Counted from the stretch's first letter, positions 33,767 through 43,808 are shown. The stretch: DNA of 64,000 bases from Corallincola platygyrae (GCF_039544265.1 NZ_BAABLI010000011.1:109863-173862), one strand, 5' to 3'. Notes: a model not told the origin generated them from the letters alone. Numbers and translations: made by a program.

Positions 33767-36700
33767 ATGTTCACCCCCAGTCAGCTACTCAAAGACGAAT
33801 ATCAACCCGATGCAACCATCATCTGGCCACAGATAAGTGCCACCTACTTTGCTGATGAAGAGCAATATCTGAAAGAGCTTCTCAGGTTAGTTGACCAAGA
33901 TGCCCGCACGCTGGACCAAGTGACAGACAAAGCAGAGCAATTGGTCAGCCATGTACGAGAAGGCCACCGAGGTGGCGAAGGCCTGGATGCATTCCTGCAG
34001 CAATACAGTCTGGATACGCAGGAAGGCATTATTTTGATGTGTCTGGCTGAGGCATTGTTACGCATCCCAGATGGAGCAACCGCAGACGCACTGATTAAAG
34101 ACAAGCTCAGTGGTGCCGATTGGGCCAAACACCTGAAAGGTTCAGATTCGCTTTTGGTCAATGCGTCTACCTGGGGCCTGATGCTCACAGGCAAGGTGAT
34201 CAACCTAGACAAGAACATCAATGGTGAGCCCTCTCATTTGCTAAATCGCATGGTGACCCGTCTCGGCGAGCCTGTCGTACGCAAAGCCATGTATGCCGCC
34301 ATGAAGATCATGGGCAAACAGTTTGTACTTGGCCGCAATATTAAAGAAGCACTGAAAGCCAGCCAGAAAAGCCGTAAGTCAGGCTACACCCACTCTTACG
34401 ATATGCTGGGCGAATCGGCGCTGACGATGGAAGATGCCGATCGTTATCTTGATAGCTATAAAGCAGCAATAACGACACTCGGTGATACTAGTTTCGATAC
34501 CGCTCTCGGGCCACGACCAACCATATCAGTGAAGCTGTCTGCGCTGCACCCGCGCTATGAGGCTGCTCAGTATGATAGAGCGGTTAATGAGATGAGCGCA
34601 CGCCTGGCGACTCTGGTCACCCATGCGCGCTCTCTCGATGTAGGAATACAATTAGACGCTGAGGAAGCCGATCGCCACGAAATGATGCTGGCGATATTTG
34701 AGCGCGTTTATCGCAGTGACGCAGCCAAAGACTGGGGTAACTTCGGTATCGTAGTGCAGGCTTACGCTAAGTGGGCATTACCTACGCTTATCTGGCTGAC
34801 TGAAATCGCCAGAAGCCAAGGCGATCTAGTCCCTATTCGCTTGGTGAAGGGCGCTTACTGGGACAGTGAAATAAAGTTATGTCAGCAGCGTGGTCTCAGT
34901 AGCTATCCGGTTTACACACGCAAGGCCTCTACCGACTGCAGCTACCTAGCCTGTGCCAAGTACCTGCTGAGCAATCGCACTCAGGATCTGATCTTCCCGC
35001 AGTTTGCGACTCATAACGCCCACACCGTAGTGGCGATCCAGCAAATGGCAGGACAGCGCAAGTTTGAGTTCCAACGCCTTTGGGGCATGGGTGACGAACT
35101 TTATGACACACTGCTGGCTAATCATCCGGGCCAAGCCGTTCGGATCTACGCGCCTGTTGGCGAACATAAAGACCTACTGCCTTACTTGGTTCGCCGCCTA
35201 TTAGAAAATGGCGCTAACACCTCGTTTGTACATAAACTGGTTGACCCGAAAACCCCAACACAGAGCCTGGTTGAACACCCGATACGCGTTTTAGGGCAGG
35301 CCCCTTCGCTGGTGAACAATCGAATCGCGCTGCCAAATGCTATCTATCCAGACCGCGTAAACTCTGCCGGGGTTAACCTTGATCTCAGCGCATCGGCCAA
35401 GCCCTTTTTTGATCAGCTGAATCGGTTTAAGAAACACAGCTGGAGCGCTTACCCGCTGGTAAATGGCGAACCGTCGACAGACGCGGGCAAGATCGTTGAC
35501 GTTCTATCACCAAGGGATCATCAGGATATCGTCGGTAAAGTCGCTTGGGCGGGAAAAGCGCAAGCACAACATGCCGTTGATGTGGCCTGTGAAGCGTTTT
35601 TAACCTGGCGGCGGGTAGATGTCGAAGAGCGTGCCAGATTGCTGGAGCAGCTTGCAGATCAGCTCGAAACCCATCAGGCCGAGTTGATCGCAATGTGCAC
35701 ACGAGAGGCAGGTAAGCAATTACACGACGGCGTAGATGAAGTACGCGAAGCCGTAGACTTCTGTCGCTACTATGCCGCGGAGGCAAGAAAGCTGTTTCAT
35801 GAGGGCGCACCTCTGCCCGGCCCCACCGGTGAGCTTAATGAACTGTTTGTGCAGGGCCGTGGCGTATTCGTATGCATCAGTCCCTGGAACTTCCCACTTG
35901 CCATTTTCCTCGGACAGATCGCTGCGGCGCTGGTCACTGGAAACACAGTGATCGCCAAACCTGCTGAGCAAACCAGCTTGATCGCCTATCGCACCGTCGA
36001 ATTAATGCATCAGGTAGGCTTTCCTGAAGCCGTCGTTCAAATACTGCCAGGCAGTGGCAAGGAGCTGGGCGCTGCTCTTACCTCAGACCCACGAGTTGCC
36101 GGCGTCTGTTTCACGGGTTCGACGCAAACAGCACAACATATTAATCGTTCATTAGCGGCTCGTGATGGCGCTATTGCCACACTGATCGCCGAAACCGGTG
36201 GTCAAAATGCGATGCTGGTGGACAGTACCGCGCTACCCGAACAGGTAGTGAAAGATGTCCTTCAATCTGCATTTGCCAGCGCAGGGCAACGCTGCTCAGC
36301 GCTCCGGGTTCTTTACCTGCAGGAGGAGATTGCCGATCGCGTGATCAACCTGTTGAAGGGCGCTATGCAGGAGCTGACCATAGGTGATACCTGGTACCAC
36401 CATACCGACATAGGCCCAGTCATCGACCAAACGGCTCAGCAAAAACTGCTTGCTCATATCGATGAGATGGCAAAGCGTGGCAAGCTATTGGCACAAGCTC
36501 CCATGCAAGACGAAACCAAGTTGGGTAGTTATGTCCCTCCAACCGCGCTTGAGATTGACCATATCAACTGGCTTTCACAAGAACAGTTTGGCCCCATCCT
36601 GCATATCATTCGCTACAAGAAGTCAGCCCTAGGTGAGATCCTTAGCCAGATAAACGCTACCGGATTTGGACTGACACTGGGTATTCACACCCGCAATACG

Positions 36701-36934
36701 CAGTTGGCTCTGGCCATTGCCGATCAGGTCAATGTGGGCAACGTCTATATCAACCGTAATCAGATTGGCGCCATGGTCGGTACTCAACCATTTGGCGGTC
36801 AGGGGTTATCGGGCACAGGCCCGAAAGCCGGTGGGCCACGTTATCTAACCCGATTCATCACAGAGAAGACACGTACTAACAACATCACTGCCGTTGGCGG
36901 TAATGCTTCTCTGCTGAGTCTGGGGGATGGCTAG
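33767..36934 (+). CDS. putA: Bifunctional proline dehydrogenase / delta-1-pyrroline-5-carboxylate dehydrogenase
   Basis: PutA oxidises proline to glutamate at the membrane, passing electrons to quinone. The proline dehydrogenase half (about 150-470) shows VKLSALHPRYE, LVKGAYWDSEIK and FATHNAHTV. The aldehyde dehydrogenase half (about 530-1030) shows SPWNFPLAIF, AETGGQNAML and the catalytic Cys in SAGQRCSALRV. At 1055 residues it is shorter than E. coli PutA (1320) and lacks the N-terminal ribbon-helix-helix DNA-binding domain, so it should not autorepress. No putP gene is adjacent. Confidence 0.96.
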   Translation: MFTPSQLLKDEYQPDATIIWPQISATYFADEEQYLKELLRLVDQDARTLDQVTDKAEQLVSHVREGHRGGEGLDAFLQQYSLDTQEGIILMCLAEALLRIPDGATADALIKDKLSGADWAKHLKGSDSLLVNASTWGLMLTGKVINLDKNINGEPSHLLNRMVTRLGEPVVRKAMYAAMKIMGKQFVLGRNIKEALKASQKSRKSGYTHSYDMLGESALTMEDADRYLDSYKAAITTLGDTSFDTALGPRPTISVKLSALHPRYEAAQYDRAVNEMSARLATLVTHARSLDVGIQLDAEEADRHEMMLAIFERVYRSDAAKDWGNFGIVVQAYAKWALPTLIWLTEIARSQGDLVPIRLVKGAYWDSEIKLCQQRGLSSYPVYTRKASTDCSYLACAKYLLSNRTQDLIFPQFATHNAHTVVAIQQMAGQRKFEFQRLWGMGDELYDTLLANHPGQAVRIYAPVGEHKDLLPYLVRRLLENGANTSFVHKLVDPKTPTQSLVEHPIRVLGQAPSLVNNRIALPNAIYPDRVNSAGVNLDLSASAKPFFDQLNRFKKHSWSAYPLVNGEPSTDAGKIVDVLSPRDHQDIVGKVAWAGKAQAQHAVDVACEAFLTWRRVDVEERARLLEQLADQLETHQAELIAMCTREAGKQLHDGVDEVREAVDFCRYYAAEARKLFHEGAPLPGPTGELNELFVQGRGVFVCISPWNFPLAIFLGQIAAALVTGNTVIAKPAEQTSLIAYRTVELMHQVGFPEAVVQILPGSGKELGAALTSDPRVAGVCFTGSTQTAQHINRSLAARDGAIATLIAETGGQNAMLVDSTALPEQVVKDVLQSAFASAGQRCSALRVLYLQEEIADRVINLLKGAMQELTIGDTWYHHTDIGPVIDQTAQQKLLAHIDEMAKRGKLLAQAPMQDETKLGSYVPPTALEIDHINWLSQEQFGPILHIIRYKKSALGEILSQINATGFGLTLGIHTRNTQLALAIADQVNVGNVYINRNQIGAMVGTQPFGGQGLSGTGPKAGGPRYLTRFITEKTRTNNITAVGGNASLLSLGDG

Positions 36935-36948
36935 TTACAACTCTCATC

Positions 36949-36975
36949 AAAAAGGCCTCATCTGAGGCCTTTTTT
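36949..36975. terminator. Bidirectional terminator between putA and exeB
   Basis: AAAAAGGCCTCA-TC-TGAGGCCTTTTT, a perfect 12-bp stem with A-tract and T-tract. It sits between the converging putA and exeB stops and can serve both strands. Confidence 0.93.
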
Positions 36976-37009
36976 AATCATCTAAATCCAATGGGTTTAT
37001 TGGAAGATG

Positions 37010-37882
37010 CTACCAATCGCTCAGCGCTGGCAGACTAAAATACTCACCCTGCAAGGACATGATGACCGCTTGGGGCTCAATACGCTCCAGCACTAAGCCA
37101 CCTTCAATTCTGTCACCCTCGTACAGCGTCTTGCCATTTACTTTAACCCAACGCTTATTGGCATCGGAGGAGTAGATGTGCTGGCTGAAGCTCAGGCTCG
37201 GGACCGCGTCCTGCCAAGACTGAGGATACTCTGTCAGTGGCGGCACATTCAGTGGCATCAAAGGATCCAGGCCATCGGTATGCATATGCTGAGTCGCTGC
37301 AATTGCGGCTTCAAACCGAGCCAGCAACAGCTCTTGGGCGACATCATCTGACACTTCAGGATCGTCTGTTGGAGATACCGGAGGTTTTGCTTCCGTGGTC
37401 AGATCTACCGCTGGAGCCGGGGCCTCCGGCAGAGGCTCCTCTGGTGCGGTTGAGGGTTTAGCTGCTGGCTTAACTCTGACCACTTTGGGTTCAGGCTGGT
37501 ATTCGGCAGGAGGCCATGCTGCAGGTTTCGCAGCTTTGCTCACCTCGCGTTTACCTACGACCTTGAGATCACTACCGCCAACATCTTCGATTAGAGCTGG
37601 CTCGACCAATTCAGCTTGAGGCTGAACCACGGGCTGAACAACTTCGACCTTGGTACTCGGCTCGGATGTACTGGGAGCTACCTGCTGTAACATCCACCAC
37701 ATGCCGCCCAATATGGCCAAACTCACTATCGCGGCCCCAGCTAAAATGGGCAGCCACACGGGTCGTTGCGGGGGCTCCTCAATAAACATCATCTCGCTGT
37801 GCTGCTCGGTATTAATACCGGGCGTTTCAGGCGTTTTTTGCTCGTTTTCAGAGCGTTTCAGCGCTTGCAGAATATAAGACAT
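37010..37882 (-). CDS. exeB: General secretion pathway protein B
   Basis: ExeB/GspB, which with ExeA helps insert and multimerise the type II secretion secretin through the peptidoglycan. The 290 residues comprise a cytoplasmic start MSYILQALKRSE (family hallmark), one membrane helix (about 45-67), a long Pro/Glu/Ala-rich periplasmic linker (about 70-200) and the C-terminal GspB domain (about 215-290), with WVKVNGKTLYEGD and VIMSLQGEYFSLP. It overlaps the exeA stop by one base (TGATG). The main T2SS operon is not in this window. Confidence 0.92.
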   Translation of the reverse strand: MSYILQALKRSENEQKTPETPGINTEQHSEMMFIEEPPQRPVWLPILAGAAIVSLAILGGMWWMLQQVAPSTSEPSTKVEVVQPVVQPQAELVEPALIEDVGGSDLKVVGKREVSKAAKPAAWPPAEYQPEPKVVRVKPAAKPSTAPEEPLPEAPAPAVDLTTEAKPPVSPTDDPEVSDDVAQELLLARFEAAIAATQHMHTDGLDPLMPLNVPPLTEYPQSWQDAVPSLSFSQHIYSSDANKRWVKVNGKTLYEGDRIEGGLVLERIEPQAVIMSLQGEYFSLPALSDW

Positions 37883-39522
37883 CAGCTCGCCTCATTCTGC
37901 AATCTTGGGCCCGCCATCTCCAACATCAGGTTCAGGCGGATCAGGGTTTGTACACCGGCGATACCATCCGCTTCCAACCGCTGCTCGCGTTGAAACTGGC
38001 GGATCTTATCTTCCAGCTCGCCATCAAACTTTTGTAATCTGCGAGGACGCTCCCCCTGGAGCAGGCCCAGGGAGGTCTCCAGCCACTGAACCGATGCCCC
38101 TTTCGCGCTCCAGCCGATCGGGCCAGCATAGCCTGATGGCGGCTGCCAAAGCACCGCATACGCGCCGCGCCAATATGTCTCAAACCAACGCTCGCTGACT
38201 TCCAACTCACTGCCTGCCATCACCAGCTTTAGTTTGCCTGACTGGTAGCCCACAAACGCAGCAAAAGCGACTTCACCGTGGTCGTCAATTAAACGCACAA
38301 CGGCAGGGCGATTTAGGTGCAAAATACTTTGCAGACCACCTTGCTTCCAGTAACAAGCCAGCTCATTGCTTTTTGCCTGCTCACATGCATCGACGCCAGT
38401 AATCAGAGTTTTATCCCACTCGCTGAACACCACTGCAAAGGCGTCTTCAATTTCACGGCTTTGACTAAACAGGCTACTAATCAGCTTTTTGGAAGGTAGC
38501 TCCATCTCCAGAGGTTCTTGGTCCGCCACTTTGTCGTCAACAGGCGCTAAAACCTCTGCAGCAATAGCCGGAGCCACCACACTCGGATCGGGTGTGGTAT
38601 CCGATCTCCCGAGTTGGTACATCAACCACCCCATAGCCAGCAACAGGGCAACCAGGGTTCCAGCAATGGCGGCATAACCCGGCCAACGCTTGGAGGCCAC
38701 TGTGCCCTCTTCTCCCGGCAGGCCCAGCGCTTCTGCTGCAGCTTTTGAAATTAAGTGATGATCAACGCGCTGCTGACCTTTGCCGTAAGCACCAAGCAGG
38801 GCACGGTCACAAAGCAGGTTAATCACCCGAGGAATACCACCACTGAGCTGGTGCAGTCGACGAATTGCTTTGCGGGTAAACAAGGGGTGATTACTGCCCG
38901 CAACCTGCAATCGGTGGGCAACATAGTTAGCCACGTCCTGCTCAGTCAAGGGAAGTAAGTGATACCTGGCAGTGATGCGTTGTGCCAACTGGCGCAACTC
39001 GCGTCGTTGCAGCAATTGCTGCAGCTCTGGCTGACCAATCAAAATCACCTGAAGCAGTTTCTTGGTATGTGTTTCAAGGTTGGTAAGCAGGCGAAGTTGC
39101 TCTAGCACTTCAGGACGAAGATGTTGTGCTTCGTCGATAATCAGCACTGTCGTTTTTTCTGCTTCATGATTACGAAGCAAGTGCTGATGTATAGTATCTG
39201 TCAGTTGCTTAAGCGTGGGCTGCTCTGGGTATTCCAGATGAAACTCATCGCAAATGGTGGCCAACAGCTCATGCTCGGTGAGTGTTGGGTTCAACACAAA
39301 TGCGCTTTCCGTATTTTCCGGCAGTTGCTCCATCAGGCAACGAGATACGGTGGTTTTACCCGTACCTACTTCGCCTGTCAGCAACACGAAACCACCAGTC
39401 TCTCCGAGACCAAACATTAGATGCGCCAGCGCTTCACGATGGCGATCGCTCATGTAGAGATACTGGGGGTTCGGCGCAATTGAAAAGGGGTTTTCCCTTA
39501 ACGCAAAAAATCCTGTGTACAT
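37882..39522 (-). CDS. exeA: General secretion pathway ATPase A
   Basis: ExeA/GspA is an AAA-type ATPase anchored in the inner membrane with a periplasmic peptidoglycan-binding end. The 546 residues begin MYTGFFALRENPFSIAPNP, the family's usual start, so the in-frame extension to 39615 is not used. Walker A is GEVGTGKTT, Walker B VLIIDEAQHL; a transmembrane helix lies near 290-310. The C-terminal peptidoglycan-binding domain includes LQKFDGELEDKIRQFQ and DGIAGVQTL. It is translationally coupled to exeB and divergent from cca. Confidence 0.93.
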   Translation of the reverse strand: MYTGFFALRENPFSIAPNPQYLYMSDRHREALAHLMFGLGETGGFVLLTGEVGTGKTTVSRCLMEQLPENTESAFVLNPTLTEHELLATICDEFHLEYPEQPTLKQLTDTIHQHLLRNHEAEKTTVLIIDEAQHLRPEVLEQLRLLTNLETHTKKLLQVILIGQPELQQLLQRRELRQLAQRITARYHLLPLTEQDVANYVAHRLQVAGSNHPLFTRKAIRRLHQLSGGIPRVINLLCDRALLGAYGKGQQRVDHHLISKAAAEALGLPGEEGTVASKRWPGYAAIAGTLVALLLAMGWLMYQLGRSDTTPDPSVVAPAIAAEVLAPVDDKVADQEPLEMELPSKKLISSLFSQSREIEDAFAVVFSEWDKTLITGVDACEQAKSNELACYWKQGGLQSILHLNRPAVVRLIDDHGEVAFAAFVGYQSGKLKLVMAGSELEVSERWFETYWRGAYAVLWQPPSGYAGPIGWSAKGASVQWLETSLGLLQGERPRRLQKFDGELEDKIRQFQREQRLEADGIAGVQTLIRLNLMLEMAGPRLQNEAS

Positions 39523-39620
39523 GGGTCTATTCGGGTGTCCAAGGCCTTTACGGCAGTAGGGGTCAAGGTAAGTCTTTACCGGGAGTATGTCAAAACGATG
39601 CAGGCCTGAGGCCACCTAGA

Positions 39621-39626
39621 TATAAT
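39621..39626 (+). promoter_or_regulatory. Consensus -10 element upstream of cca
   Basis: A perfect TATAAT lies 33 bases before the GTG start of cca, in the exeA-cca divergent gap. The matching -35 region is poor, so the call rests on the -10 alone. Confidence 0.45.
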
Positions 39627-39659
39627 GGCCCCATGACGGAACTTTGAAAGCGGTCACAG

Positions 39660-40889
39660 GTGCAGATTTATTTAGTGGGTGGTGCAGTCAGGGACAGGCT
39701 GCTGAAAATTGACGTACAGGATAAAGATTACGTGGTAGTGGGTGCTACCCCTGAACAGATGTTGTCGGCTGGATACCAAGCCGTTGGCGCGGACTTTCCT
39801 GTTTTCCTCCACCCCGAAACCAAGCAGGAATATGCCCTGGCTAGAACTGAGCGTAAATCAGGCCAAGGTTACACTGGCTTTACCTGTTATGCCGCTCCCG
39901 ATGTGACACTTGAACAGGATCTTTTGCGTCGCGATCTAACCATCAATGCCATGGCCCAATCTGAGGCTGGCGATATTATCGATCCATACGGCGGCCAGAG
40001 GGACCTTGAGCAGAAGTATCTCCGCCATGTCTCGGATGCCTTTATCGAAGATCCATTACGCGTGCTTCGCGTTGCCAGATTCGCCGCCAGATACCACTCC
40101 CTCGGCTTCCGTGTTGCAGAAGAAACGCGCGATCTGATGAGAGACATGGTTGACAGCGGCGAGCTTGATTATCTGGTGCCAGAGCGGGTTTGGAAGGAGA
40201 CTGAACGCGCCATGATGGGCCCCTCGCCTGCACGTTACTTCGAAGTACTACGTGACGTGGGTGCGCTGAAACTGCTTATGCCTTATCTGGATGCTCTTTG
40301 GGGTGTACCCAACCCAGAGAAGTGGCACCCGGAGATTGATACCGGCATTCACACCATGATGGTGCTTGAGCAAGCCGCCCTCGCAGAGATGCCGCTCGAA
40401 GTGAGGTATGCCGCGATAAGCCATGATTTAGGCAAAGGGTTAACCCCTCCTGAACAGTGGCCGAGTCATCGCGGGCATGAAACGTCAGGCCTGGATCTGG
40501 TAGAGAAGATGTCTCGTAGCCTGAAGGTGCCAAATGCCTGCCGTGAATTAGCGCTGTTGGTCTGTGAATTTCACACCCACTGCCACCGGGCATTAGAGCT
40601 TCGCCCAAAAACACTGCTTAAGGTGTTGGATGCGATGGATGTGTGGCGCAAGCCAGAACGTTTTGAGCATTTCCTTAATGCCTGTGAAGCTGACTTTAAA
40701 GGTCGTACCGGCTTCGAGCAGAAAATCTACCCTCAGGCTGACTATTTTCGAGGTGCATTCGCCGCAGCTAAAACAGTCAATCCGGGTGATATCGCCCGAC
40801 AGGGATTAAAAGGGCCAGAGATCCGGGAAGCGGTAAAACGTGAGCGACAGCAAGCTATTGCTGCATGGTGTGATAAAAACCACCCCTAA
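39660..40889 (+). CDS. cca: CCA tRNA nucleotidyltransferase, with HD domain
   Basis: Adds or repairs the 3' CCA of tRNAs. The 409 residues (E. coli 412) start with YLVGGAVRDRLL, followed by the catalytic DKDYVVVG, then RRDLTINAMA and DPYGGQRDL of class II enzymes. A C-terminal HD phosphohydrolase domain is seen in HDLGKG and HRGHE. The start is GTG, fixed by the family N terminus. In E. coli it also lies between ygiM and bacA, so the exeAB, putA and pit genes are the extra cargo here. Confidence 0.97.
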   Translation: MQIYLVGGAVRDRLLKIDVQDKDYVVVGATPEQMLSAGYQAVGADFPVFLHPETKQEYALARTERKSGQGYTGFTCYAAPDVTLEQDLLRRDLTINAMAQSEAGDIIDPYGGQRDLEQKYLRHVSDAFIEDPLRVLRVARFAARYHSLGFRVAEETRDLMRDMVDSGELDYLVPERVWKETERAMMGPSPARYFEVLRDVGALKLLMPYLDALWGVPNPEKWHPEIDTGIHTMMVLEQAALAEMPLEVRYAAISHDLGKGLTPPEQWPSHRGHETSGLDLVEKMSRSLKVPNACRELALLVCEFHTHCHRALELRPKTLLKVLDAMDVWRKPERFEHFLNACEADFKGRTGFEQKIYPQADYFRGAFAAAKTVNPGDIARQGLKGPEIREAVKRERQQAIAAWCDKNHP

Positions 40890-40992
40890 AGTAGTGTTTT
40901 TCACAAAACATTCATAAAACATCCATTTTGGACACTGTACCAACTGCTATAACCAGTAGACATAGGGTTACAGCGAAGGGTTCAAACACAAT

Positions 40993-41247
40993 ATGTGGTG
41001 GTGGTTCCAAAACGATACCAAACAGTATTCAACTCGACAGGCGATGAAGACGTTGTTGAAGAAAAAGTATCGTTCGCAAAGAGAATATGAGGCTTGTTTG
41101 GCGCAATTAGAAGAGGCGACCGGTCATCCAGATCCGGAGGGCTTCTTGCGTCAACTTAAGCAACCGGCTAAAAGTCGCACAGTTCTTGCTGAATTGCGAG
41201 GGGAAGCCGCATTATTCCACGCCATGGTGGGTTCCAAGAAGCAGTAG
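40993..41247 (+). CDS. Small basic protein, function unknown
   Basis: An 84-residue soluble protein, MWWWFQNDTKQYST then Lys/Arg-rich helices (LLKKKYRSQREYEACLAQLEEA) and AELRGEAALFHAMV. No signal or membrane segment. No family was recognised. It has its own terminator and 100 bases of leader after cca, so it may be an independent gene. Coding evidence is the frame without interruption and sensible codon use; confidence is moderate. Confidence 0.6.
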   Translation: MWWWFQNDTKQYSTRQAMKTLLKKKYRSQREYEACLAQLEEATGHPDPEGFLRQLKQPAKSRTVLAELRGEAALFHAMVGSKKQ

Positions 41248-41269
41248 CAGGCAATTTTATTGCTATAAC

Positions 41270-41297
41270 AAAAAAGCGGCCCATCAGCCGCTTTTTT
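41270..41297. terminator. Bidirectional terminator between the small protein gene and uppP
   Basis: AAAAAAGCGGC-CCATCA-GCCGCTTTTTT, with A and T tracts on either side, between converging genes. Confidence 0.92.
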
Positions 41298-41327
41298 GTT
41301 TTTAACCAATTCATTTTTCAAACGAGA

Positions 41328-42131
41328 TTAAGCCCAGAGCAGAAACGCCACCAGCACCGCACCAAGTCCGAGTCGATAAATCACGAAGGGCAGCATGCCC
41401 ATGCGGCTGACCAGTTTCAGAAACACGTGAATACAGGCGTAAGCAGCAAAAAACGAGATAGCTGTTCCCAGTGCGATCTGGTCCCACTGTACGGGATCAG
41501 CTGATTCGATAAGCTTTTTAGTTTCTAATCCACCCGCCAGAAAGATAATTGGAATAGACATCAGGAAAGAGAAACGTGCCGCGGCCTCGCGGGTCAAGCC
41601 CAACATCAAACCCGCGGTGATGGTAATACCAGAGCGACTGGTACCGGGGATCAGGGCCATCGCCTGAGCACAGCCGATAATCAGCGCTTTCTTCCAACCC
41701 ACGGCATATTCGTCAAGCTGAAGCTTGGCTTTAATATCAGCCCACCACAGCAATAAACCAAAAACGATGGTGGTAGCAGCAATAACCGCTGCACTGCGCG
41801 CCAGAATTTCAATCAAATCACCCGCCAGCAAACCGAAAAGACCAGCGGGAATTGTCGCCAGAACCACGGACCATGCCAGTTGTGCTTCAGTCGTAAAACC
41901 TCGGCCAAACACTGACGCAAACCAGTCCTGAGTCATGCGCCATACTTCTTCTCTGAAGTAGATGATAACCGCCAACAATGTCCCTACATGCACTGCGACA
42001 TCAAATGCCAACCCTTGATCATTCCAACCCAGCAATGCTGATGGAAGGATTAGGTGTGCTGACGAGGAGATGGGGAGAAATTCCGTTAGTCCCTGGATCA
42101 GGGCCAAAATAATGACTTCCAATGTGCTCAC
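41328..42131 (-). CDS. uppP: Undecaprenyl-diphosphate phosphatase
   Basis: UppP/BacA recycles the lipid carrier for peptidoglycan and O-antigen by dephosphorylating undecaprenyl diphosphate. It has 267 residues with about eight membrane segments. Both catalytic signatures are present: QGLTEFLPISSSAHLIL near the N terminus and PGTSRSGITITAGLMLG in the second half. The location next to cca and folB matches E. coli. Confidence 0.97.
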   Translation of the reverse strand: MSTLEVIILALIQGLTEFLPISSSAHLILPSALLGWNDQGLAFDVAVHVGTLLAVIIYFREEVWRMTQDWFASVFGRGFTTEAQLAWSVVLATIPAGLFGLLAGDLIEILARSAAVIAATTIVFGLLLWWADIKAKLQLDEYAVGWKKALIIGCAQAMALIPGTSRSGITITAGLMLGLTREAAARFSFLMSIPIIFLAGGLETKKLIESADPVQWDQIALGTAISFFAAYACIHVFLKLVSRMGMLPFVIYRLGLGAVLVAFLLWA

Positions 42132-42195
42132 TTGTTACCGCCTGTGTTGACCTTAGCTGGTGGGATCCTATCAAGAAAACGTGACGGATCTAACA

Positions 42196-42690
42196 TTATT
42201 TTTCGTGACCAAAATCGACTTCAACCTGCCAAAGCTTCTGTTGATGCTCAAATGCTCGCCAGAGTTCGCGATAGGTGTTGCCGTTAATCGGGTGTTTTTT
42301 CTCGGGTGCCAACTCAGCCAATGGCCATAATACAAAGGCGTTGAAGAGTATTTCTGCACGCGGTAACTGCACTGGAGTATCAACAACTAAATCATCAAAA
42401 AGCAAAATATCTATATCGACACAGCGCGAACTGAACTTGCGTGCGTCCGGGCTACGACCGAGCGAAAGCTCCAGGCCACGTATGCGTTCAGCTAACTCAG
42501 CCAGTTCGCCGTCAAAGTGAAAACTTGCCACCATGTTGAAAAAGTTGGCGCCTTTGAAGCCGACCGCTTCACTTTCAAATACGGGACTTAGCGCAACAAC
42601 GCCAAACTGCTCGCGCAGGGCAGAAACCGCTTTAATGACATTTTTTTCAGGTTCAATATTGCTACCAATCCCGACCAGAACTTCAGCCAT
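42196..42690 (-). CDS. folK: 6-hydroxymethyl-7,8-dihydropterin pyrophosphokinase
   Basis: FolK transfers pyrophosphate from ATP to 6-hydroxymethyl-dihydropterin in folate synthesis. The 164 residues show VGIGSNIEPEKNV at the N terminus and the signature SSRCVDIDILLFDD. It overlaps the folB stop by one base (TAATG) and so follows folB, the preceding pathway enzyme, in a coupled pair. In E. coli folK is elsewhere; the fusion-like pairing is common in other gammaproteobacteria. Confidence 0.93.
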   Translation of the reverse strand: MAEVLVGIGSNIEPEKNVIKAVSALREQFGVVALSPVFESEAVGFKGANFFNMVASFHFDGELAELAERIRGLELSLGRSPDARKFSSRCVDIDILLFDDLVVDTPVQLPRAEILFNAFVLWPLAELAPEKKHPINGNTYRELWRAFEHQQKLWQVEVDFGHEK

Positions 42691-43049
42691 TAAATTCCTT
42701 CGCCTCGCACAATGCGCACACCTACGGACTCCGCTTGAGGCACTGCACCGGGTTTACTCACCGTCAGTTTGACACCTTTGATAGGAAACTCCTTGAGCAG
42801 AAGCTGGGCTGAACGCTCGGCGACAGTTTCAATAAGATCGACACGCATTTCGCCGATGGTTTCAGTTAAACGCTCACTGATGGCAGCATAATCCACCGCC
42901 TTGCTGATATCATCGCTTTCAGCGCTGGGGCGAATATCACAGGCGAGATCTAAATCGAGCACCAACGTTTGCCAAATTTCCTTTTCCCAACCATAAACAC
43001 CGATAACTGTGTCTATTCGCAATCCCTGAATTAATACTAAATCTGTCAT
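42690..43049 (-). CDS. folB: Dihydroneopterin aldolase
   Basis: FolB converts dihydroneopterin to 6-hydroxymethyl-dihydropterin. It has 119 residues from the ATG at 43049, which matches the family start MTDLVLIQGL; an in-frame ATG at 43070 would add seven atypical residues. The catalytic lysine lies in KLTVSKPGAVPQAESVGV. VIGVYGWEKEIWQTLVLDLDL carries the conserved Glu region. Coupled to folK by a one-base overlap. Confidence 0.94.
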   Translation of the reverse strand: MTDLVLIQGLRIDTVIGVYGWEKEIWQTLVLDLDLACDIRPSAESDDISKAVDYAAISERLTETIGEMRVDLIETVAERSAQLLLKEFPIKGVKLTVSKPGAVPQAESVGVRIVRGEGI

Positions 43050-43173
43050 ATTTCTTGATCCACTGCACAACTGGTGGTCGAATCACCCTTAGCTCAATCC
43101 ACGCGTATGCTAGCATCCTCGACATGGAGTCGCGATGATCTCAATGGGTTGAGAATAGATATAGGGAAGATAA

Positions 43174-43797
43174 GTGACTGAACTACTCTGCATAGTAATG
43201 GTAATCGTTGCCTACCTGCTTGGCTCTGTCAGCAGTGCAGTGGTGATATGCAAGTTGTTTGGCCTACCCGATCCCCGCACCAAAGGCTCTAAAAATCCCG
43301 GCACTACCAATGTCTATCGCTTAGGCGGTGCCGTTCCTGCGGCACTCACCCTGCTTGGCGATATGCTCAAGGGCACCATCCCCGTTTGGGGCTCCTACTT
43401 TTTGCACTTACCTGCGGTTTGGCTCGGCGTGATCGCCATTGCTGCCTGTATTGGCCACATGTACCCCTGTTTTTTTAACTATATCGGCGGAAAAGGGGTC
43501 GCTACTGCATTCGGTGCGCTATTGCCTATTGGATTAGACTTGGGGGCATTGCTTGTTGTGAGCTGGGCGTTGGTACTGCGTCTCAGCGGCTACTCTTCGC
43601 TGGCATCGATCGTCACAATCAGCCTCTCACCGCTGTTTGTGTATTGGATTAAACCCCTCTATACCCTTCCCGTTGCCATGTTGGCGTTACTGATGTTGTG
43701 GCGGCACCATGAAAACATCAGCCGCCTGCTCACCGGCAATGAAAAGAAAATTTGGGAAAAAAACAGTAATCCCGATGCCAAGCCCAATGGCAGCTAG
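43174..43797 (+). CDS. plsY: Glycerol-3-phosphate acyltransferase PlsY
   Basis: PlsY acylates glycerol-3-phosphate from acyl-phosphate, the first step of phospholipid synthesis. The 207-residue polytopic protein shows LLGSVSSAVV, the glycine-rich GSKNPGTTNVYRLGG and the signature NYIGGKGVATAFGA. GTG start, with AGGGAAG a few bases upstream. It is divergent from folB and converges on tsaD with 11 bases between stops. Confidence 0.96.
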   Translation: MTELLCIVMVIVAYLLGSVSSAVVICKLFGLPDPRTKGSKNPGTTNVYRLGGAVPAALTLLGDMLKGTIPVWGSYFLHLPAVWLGVIAIAACIGHMYPCFFNYIGGKGVATAFGALLPIGLDLGALLVVSWALVLRLSGYSSLASIVTISLSPLFVYWIKPLYTLPVAMLALLMLWRHHENISRLLTGNEKKIWEKNSNPDAKPNGS

Positions 43798-43808
43798 GCA
43801 CTCAACCC